From: Xenoacremonium recifei
Lineage: Eukaryota; Ascomycota; Sordariomycetes; Hypocreales; Nectriaceae
Length of the DNA: 64,000 bases
Reading direction: 5' to 3'
Assembly: GCA_012184525.1 (NCBI GenBank)
Contig: WOFQ01000071.1
Span: 1 to 64,000 of the forward strand
Shown here: piece after piece, positions 46,720 to 58,376 of the stretch
Position numbering within the stretch: position 1 is the first letter of the stretch
Layout of the letters: each line of letters starts with the position of its first letter
Made by a program: the position numbers and the translations under genes
Notes under the pieces: generated by a model
Told to the model about the DNA's origin: nothing
The model's input: only the letters and a program-made list of their open reading frames with translations
Databases searched by the model: none

Positions 46720-49700
46720 GACTGAAAGAAGACGAACCCGGGTTTTACGGAGAGTCAAGCTAGACGTGTTGCAATGATGGACGATCGAAAGGTTATTTGG
46801 ATGGGAAGTTTATCGTACGTGTAAATTATTATCGCGAAGCGCAAAGAAAGGAGGAAAATCAAGAGGAATCGGCGTTGCGGCGGCTCAAACAACTTGGCAT
46901 CTCTAGACTTCAAATTTGCGGCCGTGTGAAGCTGTGTGTACGGATATCGAATTAGTAGTTGTATATTCGAGACAAGTGCAATTGTTCGCTTCTCTTTGAG
47001 GCGCGTTTAAGGGTAGCTACGGGGTTTTTGCTTCAGACAAGGTCAGTCACCAGTCTCTCGAGGATGAGCGCATACTTACAACAAGGAGCATCAACATACC
47101 CTGTATCAGAAGGACATTGGAAGGAGATCGAGCGAGACAAACACCTCAGTTCTTTCCATCGGGGGTTCAGGAGCGTTCTCGTCATGCTGGGAACCAAGAG
47201 AGATCAGGAAACAAACAAACACTCCTGACAGAGAGCGACTTCGCCTCTGTCACAGCGATCTGACATTAAGGATGTGATCGATGGGTGATCAATTTCTCCT
47301 GCAATATCCGAGTCCCCCGATGAAGTCGATCAAGGGCGTCATCATCTCCGTTCAAATTGAATGGCCCCCAAACAACAACACAGGGCTGCATCGTGAGAGC
47401 TGAAGTATATCCAGCTGGGAATTAAGGATGGTCGTCACCCAACCACCGTCACCTTGGCGTCAGACAGGGCCAAATCTGGCCGCGGCCAAGTCCACTCGTG
47501 ACTCAATCTAGATGCATCACGGCCGTTTTCGAGACCTTCAGCCCGGGTGACGACCAAGTTCGGGACGGGGAACCTGCCCAACAGGGCAATGGCGATACAC
47601 GCTATTCCGCCGCTGCCCTAATGTCATTCCGTCTCCTAGTGTCCGTCTGCTTTCTTTTGCTAGAAGCCACGGGGAATGTGAGGCGGACGCCGACGCTACG
47701 AGGCGTTGAGAGGACTCCAGGATCGCCCAGCGGTCCAACCAGGATGAGGGTTAGCATCACGATAACAAGACGGATTGTCTTGCTGCTCGACTCGTACGAA
47801 CGGAGCACCACCATCTGAGACGAGTTGGCTAGCCGATTATTTAGCGATGGCATTGAACAACCAATGTGAACAGTCATTCGCCGCCGACCAACTCGACCGA
47901 CGGCTTAGCGGAAGCTGAGATGGGCCTTCAGCCGGGCATCGGACGCCTCTGTTAGTGTTCGGGGTTAGCCATATTGATAGCAGAGCCGTAGGCAAGCCCT
48001 ATCATCGCGTAAGGGGCAACTCTGAACTGTTTCTCCACGATATTGAGAGGCAGATGGGCTCGGTGAATGGTCCAGACTCTATGACATAGCCATCGCCAGT
48101 CATCTTGCAGAGGCTTGGTTTTGGGTCAGCGGCCGCCCTCCTCTCGTCCCAGCTTTCCGGAGGCAGAGCACGCGATGGCCTACCGAGTCCTCTTCTCCTC
48201 GACCAACGACAGACGCAAGCCCGCGGCTCCTGACCAAGTGTCTCGAGGGGCGCAGGACCAGCGCGCTAATCCCGCATTCTCAGAGGTCAGAGCATCCGCC
48301 GACGCCGCCAGCCACACTCGCAGTCTGGAACGATGCGCCAAGCTCCGGAACGTGCCCTCGAGACCTTGTGTCAGTGGTCAGAGCCGATGGAAAGCTCCCG
48401 AGAGAAAGGAACGGTCACAGAGTGGACGAGAGGAGTCCGATCCTGAGAGACATGAGTCGTCACGTTACTTGAGGTGATGCCCGTCAAGTCTCAGTCGACA
48501 GCCAATGAAATGTCTAAGAACCCCTGCTCTCAACACCCAGACCCCTGTCATCGAGCATTGAGGCGGCTAATTGGAGCGGCGACTGGAATTGGCGACTCAG
48601 TGTTTCTAACTTGAGTCCCCTGTTGTTGAGCGAGTTAGTTCGTCGTCCATCACGAGCCGGTTCATCAAGGAAAATCAGCTTGCGCGTGGCCAGCTGGAGA
48701 TTGATGCGTTGGCAGTGAGACAAGGCAGAGAGCAGCGATGTCTGCCTCTCACCGCTCGCAAAGTATCGAGTACTTGGATCTTGAATTCGAGTGACTTGCA
48801 GGGGTCTGCCTGGGATCTTCGATTCGCTCGGCACAGCGTCAGCCACAGTAGACCAAGCCGTCGGAGAGACTAGAGCGTTTGACGGGGTTTCCAGCCACGC
48901 AGAGACTGCCACGTCAGTTGGGCACCAGCCTCACTTCAAGCCATACTGTGGCCATCTTATAGAAAACTGTGGCCCAGCGTGGCGAAGCGCTGCGGGATGC
49001 CTCCTCCCCTCCACAATGGGAATTGAGTCCGGGCCATCAGACTCTTAGAGGGCGATCCAAAGGCCGGTTTCTCGACCAAGACGACCAAGCATTTGCTAGA
49101 CGCGGGTCAGCACATTAAGTTGCCACGAAAAAAACCTGCAAGTTTCAGCTCGACTTGCACGGGAGCTTGTCAGGGCCGCAGCGGGCCTTGCCGCTCAATG
49201 GCCAAAGTCTGTTTTCGCGTGGGTTGACGTCGTCGCTCAAGGTCAAGTCAGGTGAAGCGGCTCGCGACAGCGGCGAATCGGCCTCGTGACGACCTACCTG
49301 GCCAAGGTCAGTCTCCGGATGACGTCGCATTCGCCCGACGCCGTAATGCCGCTCACCGAGACATGCGCACACAAGTCCCGGAGGATTCCCAGGATCTCAA
49401 GGCGGATTTTCTATTTCGGTCACATGCGGCTCGTCCGGGCATGCATCGCAATCCAGGCCGCTGGAAACTCCGGGGAGCGAGCAGAACCAGGTCCAGCACG
49501 CCGCTCTGCCCGTGATCATCGCTCGCATCGCATCTTGAAACCAACGATCCAGACAATTGCAGCCTTTGGTCGATTACGTGTGATGGTTCTCTCCTGTGGC
49601 GAGGTGTCCCCAGAAGGCCTTCCAAAAGGCCACAGCCCAGCAATGCCGTTGCGAGCCATCTCGGACGCTGTCCGGTGTTGGGTTGATACAATCGCACACG

Positions 49701-52700
49701 CCCTGCCTGCAGTCAGGTCTGACTAAAGGAATCGCATAGATAACCCCTATCTATCTGATAGTCCGGATCCACGTAAGCGAGGGAGATGGAATTCGCATTG
49801 CCATGGCGAGAGGAGGCGGAATTCCCGAGCGAGGATTGGCGGCAGAAAGATGGGATGAAGTTGGAGATGGAGAGAGATTGAACGCCCGCCGACAAGCCCC
49901 CCATCAGCCCTCATCTAGCAGGCAGCCCCCGAAGCACCAAATGGGAAAGAATGCCCCTCAGCCGATGGATGGCGCTTGGACATTGAAACGAAGGCAGGGG
50001 TTTCATTGGAAGAAAATCACTGAGATATGGCCAATGAGAGCCCGCGAAGACCCTACCGGACGGCCAATTCCAGGCAGGAGGGGGCGCTTTCAAGGTGGAA
50101 AGAGCGAATGGGAAGTAGAGGAACGAAATGGCAGGCGCGCCCAGGAGACGAGAGACGCCTCAGAGACACAGGAAATTCCAGAAGCCCCCTCTCTCGGTCT
50201 GCACTTTGCTGCTCTAGAGCCTGTGATATCGCCCAGTGTCCTCCGTTTCCGCACACACTCGCACCACACACCCTCGGGGACACGGGAAGGGCATCCGCCA
50301 GAGACGAGGCGGTTTCACGATGGCTAGATTTGCGCCATGGCTTGGGGACAATGGTGCTGTGCCCTCCCACTTACAGCATGTGTGTAAGCGTCACGACATG
50401 CGAGTGTTGGGACTGATGTACAGCGCAGATCCAGCAGACTCGACGGCGCACTCGAGCTGGACCAACAAACAGGGCGAACGGCCTCCAACACTAATGTCAG
50501 CCAGCTGCACGCTGCAAGTGCTCGAGATCGTGTGCAGCAGCGGGCCATACGTGGCCATTGGCGGGCGCCGTACGACGATGGCCAGCAGATCGGGAGCAAC
50601 TTCTAGACTCCAACACCATATGAGCCGTGGCGCCGATGGCGGGTTGCATCTCTGAGCCTGGAACGATGTCGCCGCTGAGCCCATTAAGGGTCGGGTTCTG
50701 AGCTATAGGAGCTATGGCCAAGCACGAGAATATCGAGTCCTCGAAGCTCGACAAACGGCACTTTCGGTGGCGGAGACACTAGAGGGCCAACGACTGATGC
50801 AAAACCTGGCATCGCAGACCTGACTGGGCGCGGGCCAGACTCGACGACTGATGCCGCTCCACCGCTGGTTGACACCTTCTCCCCACGACAGTCCAGCATC
50901 TCGCCAGATTCAGAAGTCCGTGTGGTTGCAACGCTACGCGACCAAGCGATCAAGCGCCGGCACTGGAGGAGCAGGGCGTGGGCACGCTCTCGGCTGGGGG
51001 AACCCTGGTGACAAGAGGTGAGACATGCAGAGACACACACCCTAGATCGACCTCTCGGAGCCTCGAGAGTGAGACACGCACGCGGTCTTGTCTAGGACAT
51101 GCAGACGCTGCAACGACGTCGCTGAAGAGCTGCGAGGTTGGAGGCCCTGGCCGTCCCCAGCGTCTGCTGCCCCTGCGAGGCTCGCTGTTCAACAGACGAT
51201 TACCGCCCGCGAACAGGTGAGCGGCCAGCAGCAGAATCGTCCCAGGCCCTCTCGAGCTTCTCGCCAGCAGCGCCGCTCAGTTCACCACTCTGGCTGGCAC
51301 TTAGCCCACTCCATCCTGGCGTCGACCTCGAAAAGACGCACAGCTCGGGACTCTCCCAATCAGTCATCTCGACAGACAGAGAGTCCTGCACATCCTCGCG
51401 CCCGCCCCCTCTTCTTCGCGCATAGCGCACTGCTGATATCCCCCCCAACACCCGTCACGCCCATCAGCGAGCGCGCTATCTCGACCAAGGCTAAGCTGGC
51501 TGGCTAAGCTGGCTAACACAACGCCCCGGCCATCGGCCCATCCCTCCCATGGCCCACTGCGAACGGCTCAGTCCAAGGACCACACAAGAACCGTCGTTGA
51601 TCCTCCACAGCGGAAGAGCGAGCCCCGCCAGAGGGTCTTCCCCCCAAGTCCCATGAGGCCAACGTCGAGTGAGCGTTCAACCGTCGGGTGGGCGAGGCGG
51701 GAGGGCCAGGGCCAGTGTGGGCATGGCTCGTCTTGCTCTCAAAAGTGCGCGTAAATCCCTGCGGGGGGCCGATGCCCAATGGCAGCGGCAATGCGCCTCG
51801 AGAGAGCTCCCATAGGGCGACGCCGTATGCAGCTTCAAGGGCCCTGCTCCAAGCGCAGCGCGGCGCAGTTCTGCTCACAGCAACGGGCTCGCTGCGCGTT
51901 CCCACTTGGACGCCTCGCTGGCCAACAAGGGGGAGTGACTCAAGCTCGCCCACGGCCGCCAAATCCCAATGTCGTCGTCGATCGGTCGGCGACTCCACGA
52001 CGACACCTGACGCCGCCTCGATATGCAGAATGCAAGCCAGGCCAGGCCATGCCGGCCAAGCCAGGCGAGAGATACAGGGGTCAGACGCCACAGTCAAAAT
52101 ATAGCAACCCTCCGATGTACCCTCGTCCTGTCACCCAGGTACTCGTGTACCGGCCGACATCGTCCACTCACGTCTATGTGCCAGAACGTTGACGGCCACC
52201 TAAATACTATGGCCCCCGTCGCTTCTCTCGGCGCTCCCCGCTATCGTATCTCTCCTCTCTTGCTCTCTTGACCCGTCCCTCTGCCATATACTCTGTCCTT
52301 CGCCACGAAGATCCTGTTTTCCTTCTTGTTCTGCCTACATTTGTCTGTTGCCCCCCGCCTCCCCCAGCTTCGCCATCATCCCAGGACCGTGTGCGACCTT
52401 TAATTCCATCGTACCAAGCTGTCGGACTCCGGGCGAGAAAACGGCATCATCCCATCACCAACAAAGATTGTTAAACGCGGTCCTCTCCCACCCACCACAC
52501 CCTCTCGTCAGCCCCCCCCGGGTCACCTAATACTCGACGACAACCGCGGAGCGGATTTAGTCACCAACCATCTCGTTCACGCTCCTCCACACTAATACTA
52601 CCCTGTTTCGTCCCTCTGCGCCTCGACATCTCCAGGTTACTTTCTTTTTTTTGTCTGCTTCTTTCTCCTGTTCTCTTTTTCTCTTCGCTCACGATAATCT

Positions 52701-53010
52701 TGTGCTGTCCTGGTACAGCTCAAGCGTGTCCCTTAATACTGTTACTCTGTAACTATCGTCTTTGCTTCTCATAGCACTGATCTTGGATTTCCTTATTGTT
52801 CTTGGACCATATTCTCGGCATCGTCGTTGTTCGGGTCAGGATAATTAACAGAGTCTCTGTCAGGTAGTTCTCGCATCGACCTCCCCCCCTTCCCGCCCCG
52901 CTGATCTTGTGCTAGAACATTGGATCCTCCTCTCCTGGTGAATCATGAGAGTTTGAAAGTTGCGAAGGAATGTTGGATGCATCATCGAGATTTCTCAAGG
53001 TCGGAAGAGT
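46720..53010. other. 6.3-kb gene-poor region and long CT-rich leader
   Basis: No protein gene can be supported in this stretch. Many open frames exist but overlap one another and carry no motifs. From about 52200 the plus strand becomes strongly C+T-rich (the leader of the 53011 gene). A short repeated GGCTAAGCTGGCT lies near 51490-51512. Non-coding transcripts or a multi-exon gene cannot be excluded. Confidence 0.45.
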
Positions 53011-56000
53011 ATGGCTACCCTCAGGTCAGGGCCTGGACTACCATCCAGGCCTAATGAAGGGGTCAGGTCGAGGAAACTACCACAGCCCAATCCATTGCTA
53101 AGTCCACCGAAAGTATCATCGCGAACAGGGAGGCAGGTACCGGAAAGCATGAGGGCGACATCGAGCACAATTCTCCAGCCAAGGACAGCCAGCCGAGTTC
53201 CTCAGCCCTCAACTCGACTTCCATCTGCGCCTCAGTCGACAAGACCAACCCCTGGTTACCAAATGCAACCACGAGCCACCTCAAGCACCGCTCCATCTGC
53301 TCGCCCACGAGCAAGTTCGCGAGGTGGTTCGGGATCGTCTTCATCCGGACGTTCCGTCGAAGGCACCCTGAGGCCTGCGCCTAACGTTTTGAGGAGGAAG
53401 AAGTCGTCCCTATCAAACGAAGCTGCCACCTCGCGCAACAATTCTTCGCGCACAAGCTCGTCTTCATCTATTCCTCGATCAAGAGCTTCTTTGGATGCTC
53501 CGCTAGGAATTCATCTTGACCGAGGCATCACCGACAGTCCTGCAGAGATCAAAGTCGCAGAGGTGATGGAGATCCAGAAACCGCCTGTCCAAACGCCCGT
53601 CATCTACCCCGAGCTGGACCGCTACCGGAACACTCGTCGACCCTCCAATACATCGGAGACAGAGTTTGAGGTCCCCTTTCGGATAGCAACGCACGATCTT
53701 CCTCCTCCTACTCCTGCGAGCATCCTATTCTCAGGAACAAGCGGGAGTCCCTCAACTCGCTTTTCCGAATCACCGGGGCCAGGACCCTATAGCCGCGACA
53801 CTACGCCAACCTCCATCTGCTCACAATCTCCGGGGCTAATTGTGCCCTTTCGATTGAACCAGTCTAAGATGCGCCTGAACACTCCTCCTGAGACGCGACC
53901 TCCCGTTACTAGGCGTAGGGCAGGAAGCTTCCCGAATGAGGTGGAATCTAGCAGTGTTGACCCTCACGGCTTGGCTGCCGTTCGAGAGTCCCTTAATTCA
54001 TCTTCTTCGAACTCTACCGTTCGCGAATTGGAACGCAGCACCAAAGAGAGGAAGACGAGACGTCTTCCTCCACCGCCTCCCAGTCCCCCACCTCGGAAAT
54101 CATCCCAGAATTTCAGGACAAGCTCCGAAGAGGTCTCCCCCCTCAAGCCGGCGCGAAAAGTCTCGCGACCAACAAATGCATCTGCGCCCCTGGAGCCCAC
54201 CATCAAATCACCTCAAGCCACGACTAGTCTCTCCCCCAGGGCCACACCGCCATCTCGACCTAGTCGCGATGGCACCCCTGACATTCACTCACAACTCTTC
54301 GGTCCGTTGCCAATCATTCATAGCAACTTGTCAACCCAATCCCTCCCTTATGAGAGACGTGGCAGTGAACCGACTATTCAGGGCGCTCTGCAGAGGACCA
54401 GCAATCAGTTGTCCCAGGCCGACCGAAATGCTTCCACCTCACGGTTACCTCTGGGCGACGCCTCCTCGGTCCCCAAGGCTGCCCCTAGCAATGATCAGAG
54501 GAAGGTTACTGCCAAGACAGAACTGCCGCGACCAGCCCGCACTCCCAGTCCCATTGTTACAAGCACAAGCACCTTCAATACCCGGTTCCCCTTCTTCGGT
54601 CGGAAGAAGGCAACTGGTGAATCAACCTCAACTGAAAAGAAAGACAAAGAGAAGAAGAAGGTGATTCGAAAAGGGCCAACAGCCGGTACTGGACATGAAG
54701 GTTATGGGAGGCTGGGCGCTGTTCGCAGGCGCAGCGGCAGTGCCCCTCGTCCATCTCCCGGAAACCAATCTTCCCAAGAGAGCCTTGCAAGCCACGATGC
54801 ATTCCTTGCCGAGCGGATGAATCCCGTCATCATCGCTGGCGGCGAGATTATTGAAAACCGGAACACTAGCTCAGAAATGGAGAGAACCGAGAGCTCACAG
54901 AGTCTCGCGTCTGACCAGCCAAGAGCCAGCTCTGAGTCGTCTTCGAACGCTCGAACTACGTTATGGCCTTCTGCTATGGCACGAACTCCGCATCCTGGAC
55001 CGAGGTCTCGTAGGCCATCTGACAGTGACTCGGAAGGTGTCACAATGAAATCGACACTGGCCTACCGAAGATCAGTTCAGCGGTTGAGATCTTCTCCTGA
55101 GAATCCCCTGAGACTCCCACACCCGATTAATACCTCCGGCACTACTTCATCGCCGATGACAAGTTTTGACACAAGTATCATGTCGGATGATTCTCACTTT
55201 GAACTCCAACGAGAGATCTCGCGGGAAGCAAATCCTGTTCAGCCTGCACCAAAGAAGTTGGTTAAGAGATCCAGATCTCCTCGAAAATGGAATCTCTTCG
55301 GCCGTTCCCAGCCTCAACCAACATCAAAGAAGAGCGACAAGGTCACAGCCACTGTCACCATCAAGCCTCCAGAGAAAAAGCCCATGGCATTTTACATGAT
55401 GGACTCTTCCGAGCAAGATGATAGTGAGCCCATGGATGTGCAGGAGGTCCTTAGGAGGGCCAATGTCTTTGGAAGCTCTCCGAACCTTGCAGCGACTCCC
55501 GAGAGGCAAGCTCAGAGCCCGCTGACTCCGGAGGTGCCATCCCCAGCAAAGAAGACCGCTCCTCAGTTGGCACCACCCACCCGCCAGGCGATTCCGGCTA
55601 CCAATGTCCCTCGTCCCAAGGTTACCACCAATCCTCGGACGAATGAGAAGCCTAAACCTGCGACTCCCGCCACGGCCACACTCAGTTCAGGAAGACCTAG
55701 CAGGCTTCCGCAGGTTGGCAGAATACCGAAAGTCGTCAGCAATCGACCTGAGCATGTCTCCCCCAAAAGCTTTTCTCGTCCGTTTAGGGCAAGTTTGCAG
55801 CTGGCCCCGCGTACTCCGGAGGTTTACGATGAGGCATCTATTGCAAAGGGGCCTACTCCCCCGAAGCCTTCAACTCCTGTTCCCGACCTGACGACGGAGG
55901 GCTCAACCCTCGGAAGTGGGACAAACGTCTCACCTTCTCGTGGATCTAACCGAGGCCCATCATTCGATCTCGCCCATCATGGCAAGGAGTTTCTTGCCTT

Positions 56001-57510
56001 TTCTCCTCGCAAGGACTCATCCGATGGGACAATTGGTACATCAAGTTCCAGCTGCTCCGGTTTATATGCATTCTCTGGATCGACTGCCGTCATTCCTCTG
56101 CCAAATGATCCACCTGCTGAGGATGAAATTTGGGACGAGTATAATGATTTGCTTGGAGATGAACACTCAAAGAATGACAACCCGAAAGACCCCGCTTCGG
56201 CTTCATCTTCCAAGGGTGTTCCCTTTCACCTGGAGACGTACCACTCTAAACTGGCGAAAGAGAAGCCAATGGAGTCTCCAACGATCATGGTCGATGATCG
56301 GAAAGCTTCAACCATTTCCAAGGCGACTACTCGGTCAAGCTCCTACAGTGCTGACATGACGGAGAGGATCCGCAACGCGTTCCAACCCCATCCCAGCCCT
56401 TCGTCAAACACGTTCTCTGTCTCCGAGTTTGTGTCTGGTTATGAGAAAAGGAACAAGAGCACAGAACTTTCTCAGAAGCTGAGCTCATCCCGCCGAAGTA
56501 GTCACTCATCTCGAAAGGAACGGAACTCGCACTCGAGTTCGACCTCTGATGATGCTTCACCCTTGGCTCAGGTCAACCTCCGTGTCGGCTCTATGACTGT
56601 GAGCAAGTGGCTTACCTTTGGACACGTCCTTTTCAGCGATGTCCGACATGACTTGGTGCCAGTGGACGGTTCCCTCAAGAGACACTCGATCCTGGTCCTT
56701 GATGGACTTGGTAATGATGATTGGTCTTTTTATGCTGCTGAGACTTATCCGGCAGCGACTTTCTTCAACCTTTCTCCCCGAGCCCCCTTGCCAGCGGATC
56801 TTCAGACGTCACCTTCAAGTTTCCCTCTGAGCCCACCGAACCATCACCAGATCCAGTACACTTCTCACGCGGACAAGTTCCCTTTTGCACCGCAAAGTTT
56901 CACAGCTTTGGTGTATCGGTTTCCCATCGCGGCGCCAGAGTCGCATTACCGAAACATCCTCACCGAGGCGCGTCGAGTTCTCAAGCCTGGGGGATACATC
57001 GAGCTGTCGATCCTTGATGTTGACCTTAATAACATGGGCAACCGCGGGCGTCGGGTAGTCCGTCGACTCAAGGAGAAAATTCATGAAGAATCCCCAGAGA
57101 CCAACCTGTCTTCAACAGCAGACCTCATTGTCCGCTTGTTGGGCAAGGCCGGCTTCTCGAACATCAAAGCTGCACGCGTTGGAGTTCCTGTGGCCAGCTC
57201 TGTCACGCCTTCCAGTGGTACTGAAGACAACGCTAGAAGCATGGGCGAGAGCAAGCCGAAGAAGGACCAACCTAGTCTGTCGGAGATGATGAGTGACAAC
57301 AGCCCACTTGCAGACGAAGGCATCACCAAAATGGTCAGCCGCGTGGGACGTTGGTGGTATACTCGTTGCTACGAGGGTGCCGCCGGAAACCTGGGCGGCA
57401 AAAGCCTTTGGAACGATAGGACGCTGCTCCGAGAATGCGAGGAACTGGGCACAAGCTTGAAACTCATGGTCTGCTGTGCCCGGGCTCCTGATCGTATCAC
57501 AAGTTTTTGA
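53011..57510 (+). CDS. Large disordered protein with C-terminal SAM-methyltransferase-like domain
   Basis: A single frame of 1499 residues starts at ATG 53011 (MATLRSGPG); upstream codons are open to 52960 but no earlier in-frame ATG exists. Residues 1 to about 1180 are almost entirely Ser/Pro/Arg/Thr-rich and disordered, with many S-P and T-P sites and poly-Pro tracts (PPPPPSPPPRK). The C-terminal 310 residues fold as a class-I methyltransferase: a motif-I-like strand (SILVLDGLGNDDWSFY, about 1228), a later acidic strand, and EARRVLKPGGYIELSIL (about 1318), a standard post-motif segment. The usual Gly-x-Gly of motif I is degenerate, so catalytic activity is uncertain. It is conserved-looking in filamentous ascomycetes but I know no assigned substrate. 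The N-terminus suggests phosphorylation-regulated scaffolding. Confidence 0.83.
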   Translation: MATLRSGPGLPSRPNEGVRSRKLPQPNPLLSPPKVSSRTGRQVPESMRATSSTILQPRTASRVPQPSTRLPSAPQSTRPTPGYQMQPRATSSTAPSARPRASSRGGSGSSSSGRSVEGTLRPAPNVLRRKKSSLSNEAATSRNNSSRTSSSSSIPRSRASLDAPLGIHLDRGITDSPAEIKVAEVMEIQKPPVQTPVIYPELDRYRNTRRPSNTSETEFEVPFRIATHDLPPPTPASILFSGTSGSPSTRFSESPGPGPYSRDTTPTSICSQSPGLIVPFRLNQSKMRLNTPPETRPPVTRRRAGSFPNEVESSSVDPHGLAAVRESLNSSSSNSTVRELERSTKERKTRRLPPPPPSPPPRKSSQNFRTSSEEVSPLKPARKVSRPTNASAPLEPTIKSPQATTSLSPRATPPSRPSRDGTPDIHSQLFGPLPIIHSNLSTQSLPYERRGSEPTIQGALQRTSNQLSQADRNASTSRLPLGDASSVPKAAPSNDQRKVTAKTELPRPARTPSPIVTSTSTFNTRFPFFGRKKATGESTSTEKKDKEKKKVIRKGPTAGTGHEGYGRLGAVRRRSGSAPRPSPGNQSSQESLASHDAFLAERMNPVIIAGGEIIENRNTSSEMERTESSQSLASDQPRASSESSSNARTTLWPSAMARTPHPGPRSRRPSDSDSEGVTMKSTLAYRRSVQRLRSSPENPLRLPHPINTSGTTSSPMTSFDTSIMSDDSHFELQREISREANPVQPAPKKLVKRSRSPRKWNLFGRSQPQPTSKKSDKVTATVTIKPPEKKPMAFYMMDSSEQDDSEPMDVQEVLRRANVFGSSPNLAATPERQAQSPLTPEVPSPAKKTAPQLAPPTRQAIPATNVPRPKVTTNPRTNEKPKPATPATATLSSGRPSRLPQVGRIPKVVSNRPEHVSPKSFSRPFRASLQLAPRTPEVYDEASIAKGPTPPKPSTPVPDLTTEGSTLGSGTNVSPSRGSNRGPSFDLAHHGKEFLAFSPRKDSSDGTIGTSSSSCSGLYAFSGSTAVIPLPNDPPAEDEIWDEYNDLLGDEHSKNDNPKDPASASSSKGVPFHLETYHSKLAKEKPMESPTIMVDDRKASTISKATTRSSSYSADMTERIRNAFQPHPSPSSNTFSVSEFVSGYEKRNKSTELSQKLSSSRRSSHSSRKERNSHSSSTSDDASPLAQVNLRVGSMTVSKWLTFGHVLFSDVRHDLVPVDGSLKRHSILVLDGLGNDDWSFYAAETYPAATFFNLSPRAPLPADLQTSPSSFPLSPPNHHQIQYTSHADKFPFAPQSFTALVYRFPIAAPESHYRNILTEARRVLKPGGYIELSILDVDLNNMGNRGRRVVRRLKEKIHEESPETNLSSTADLIVRLLGKAGFSNIKAARVGVPVASSVTPSSGTEDNARSMGESKPKKDQPSLSEMMSDNSPLADEGITKMVSRVGRWWYTRCYEGAAGNLGGKSLWNDRTLLRECEELGTSLKLMVCCARAPDRITSF

Positions 57511-58376
57511 GGATGCCGTCTTCCCTTTCCAACATGAGGCTTCATCCTTTCCAGGTATACGAAACCCATATTTCCTTTCTCCAATTTCTTACACGTTTTT
57601 CTTTTACAAGTGGAGGAAGCATATCATGGGCCTGGAGCATTCAAGAATGAAAAGAAATAAGGCGCGAGCCTTCTGAGGAGCAAGCCTCCTCCAACACATC
57701 GCAAGATGTTATGATTCGAGACCGCCAAGCGGTTTATACAGTACGAGCTTGGCCAGGATCGGAACCCCTCACGGGGTCTAAAGCCAACGGCATTATACAA
57801 ATTACGACCTACTTATTTTAACCCTGCTGTCATTCGCACAGCTGCGCGGGGCTAGCGACAGCGTTTGATTCTTGTTTTGGCGTTTTCGTTTCGTTGCCGC
57901 TGGGCGGAAGACCAGCTGCTGGATGCATTGGTATTATATCACGACAAACATGGAATTTTGCAAGGGGGCACGGGCAGTGCCTGGAGCTAATGGGATACAC
58001 AATAGGGGCGCAATGCTGGCCATTGCACTTCTCTTCCCGCCTGGTCTCTTCACATGGTTACAGAGTGAGGAGGGCGTCTTGAGAGGAGTGCAGTGGGAGG
58101 AGGAGGATCATGATAATGACTTCAACGGGGACGACTTGGATGACGATATGAAACCATGGAGCAATTTGATGCATGTGCATAGATACCCACCTGTCTTTGG
58201 ACAGTAAAATTGAATAGCAAGCAAGCGGCATTTGATTGTTCAACGTTTTAGTTCGTAATATTTTAAGTGACATAGTGAAACCCAAAAGCCTTTAGCAATC
58301 GTGGCCTTTTATTCTAATTCTACATAGTGTTGTACAAAAGGTTTGTTGTAGTTTACAAGAGTATATCACTGTACCC
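57511..58376. other. Convergent intergenic region, no gene seen
   Basis: This is the trailer space between the plus-strand methyltransferase-like gene and the minus-strand TRM61-like gene. The open frame at 57872-58207 is short and motif-free. A hairpin-like GC segment near 57725-57790 superficially resembles part of a tRNA and was rejected. Confidence 0.55.

Noticed and set aside
57725..57800. tRNA-like segment on the minus strand (GGTTCCGATCC near a GGGG/CCCC stem)
   Set aside because: The T-loop does not fit the consensus, no acceptor stem pairs, and there is no D-arm.
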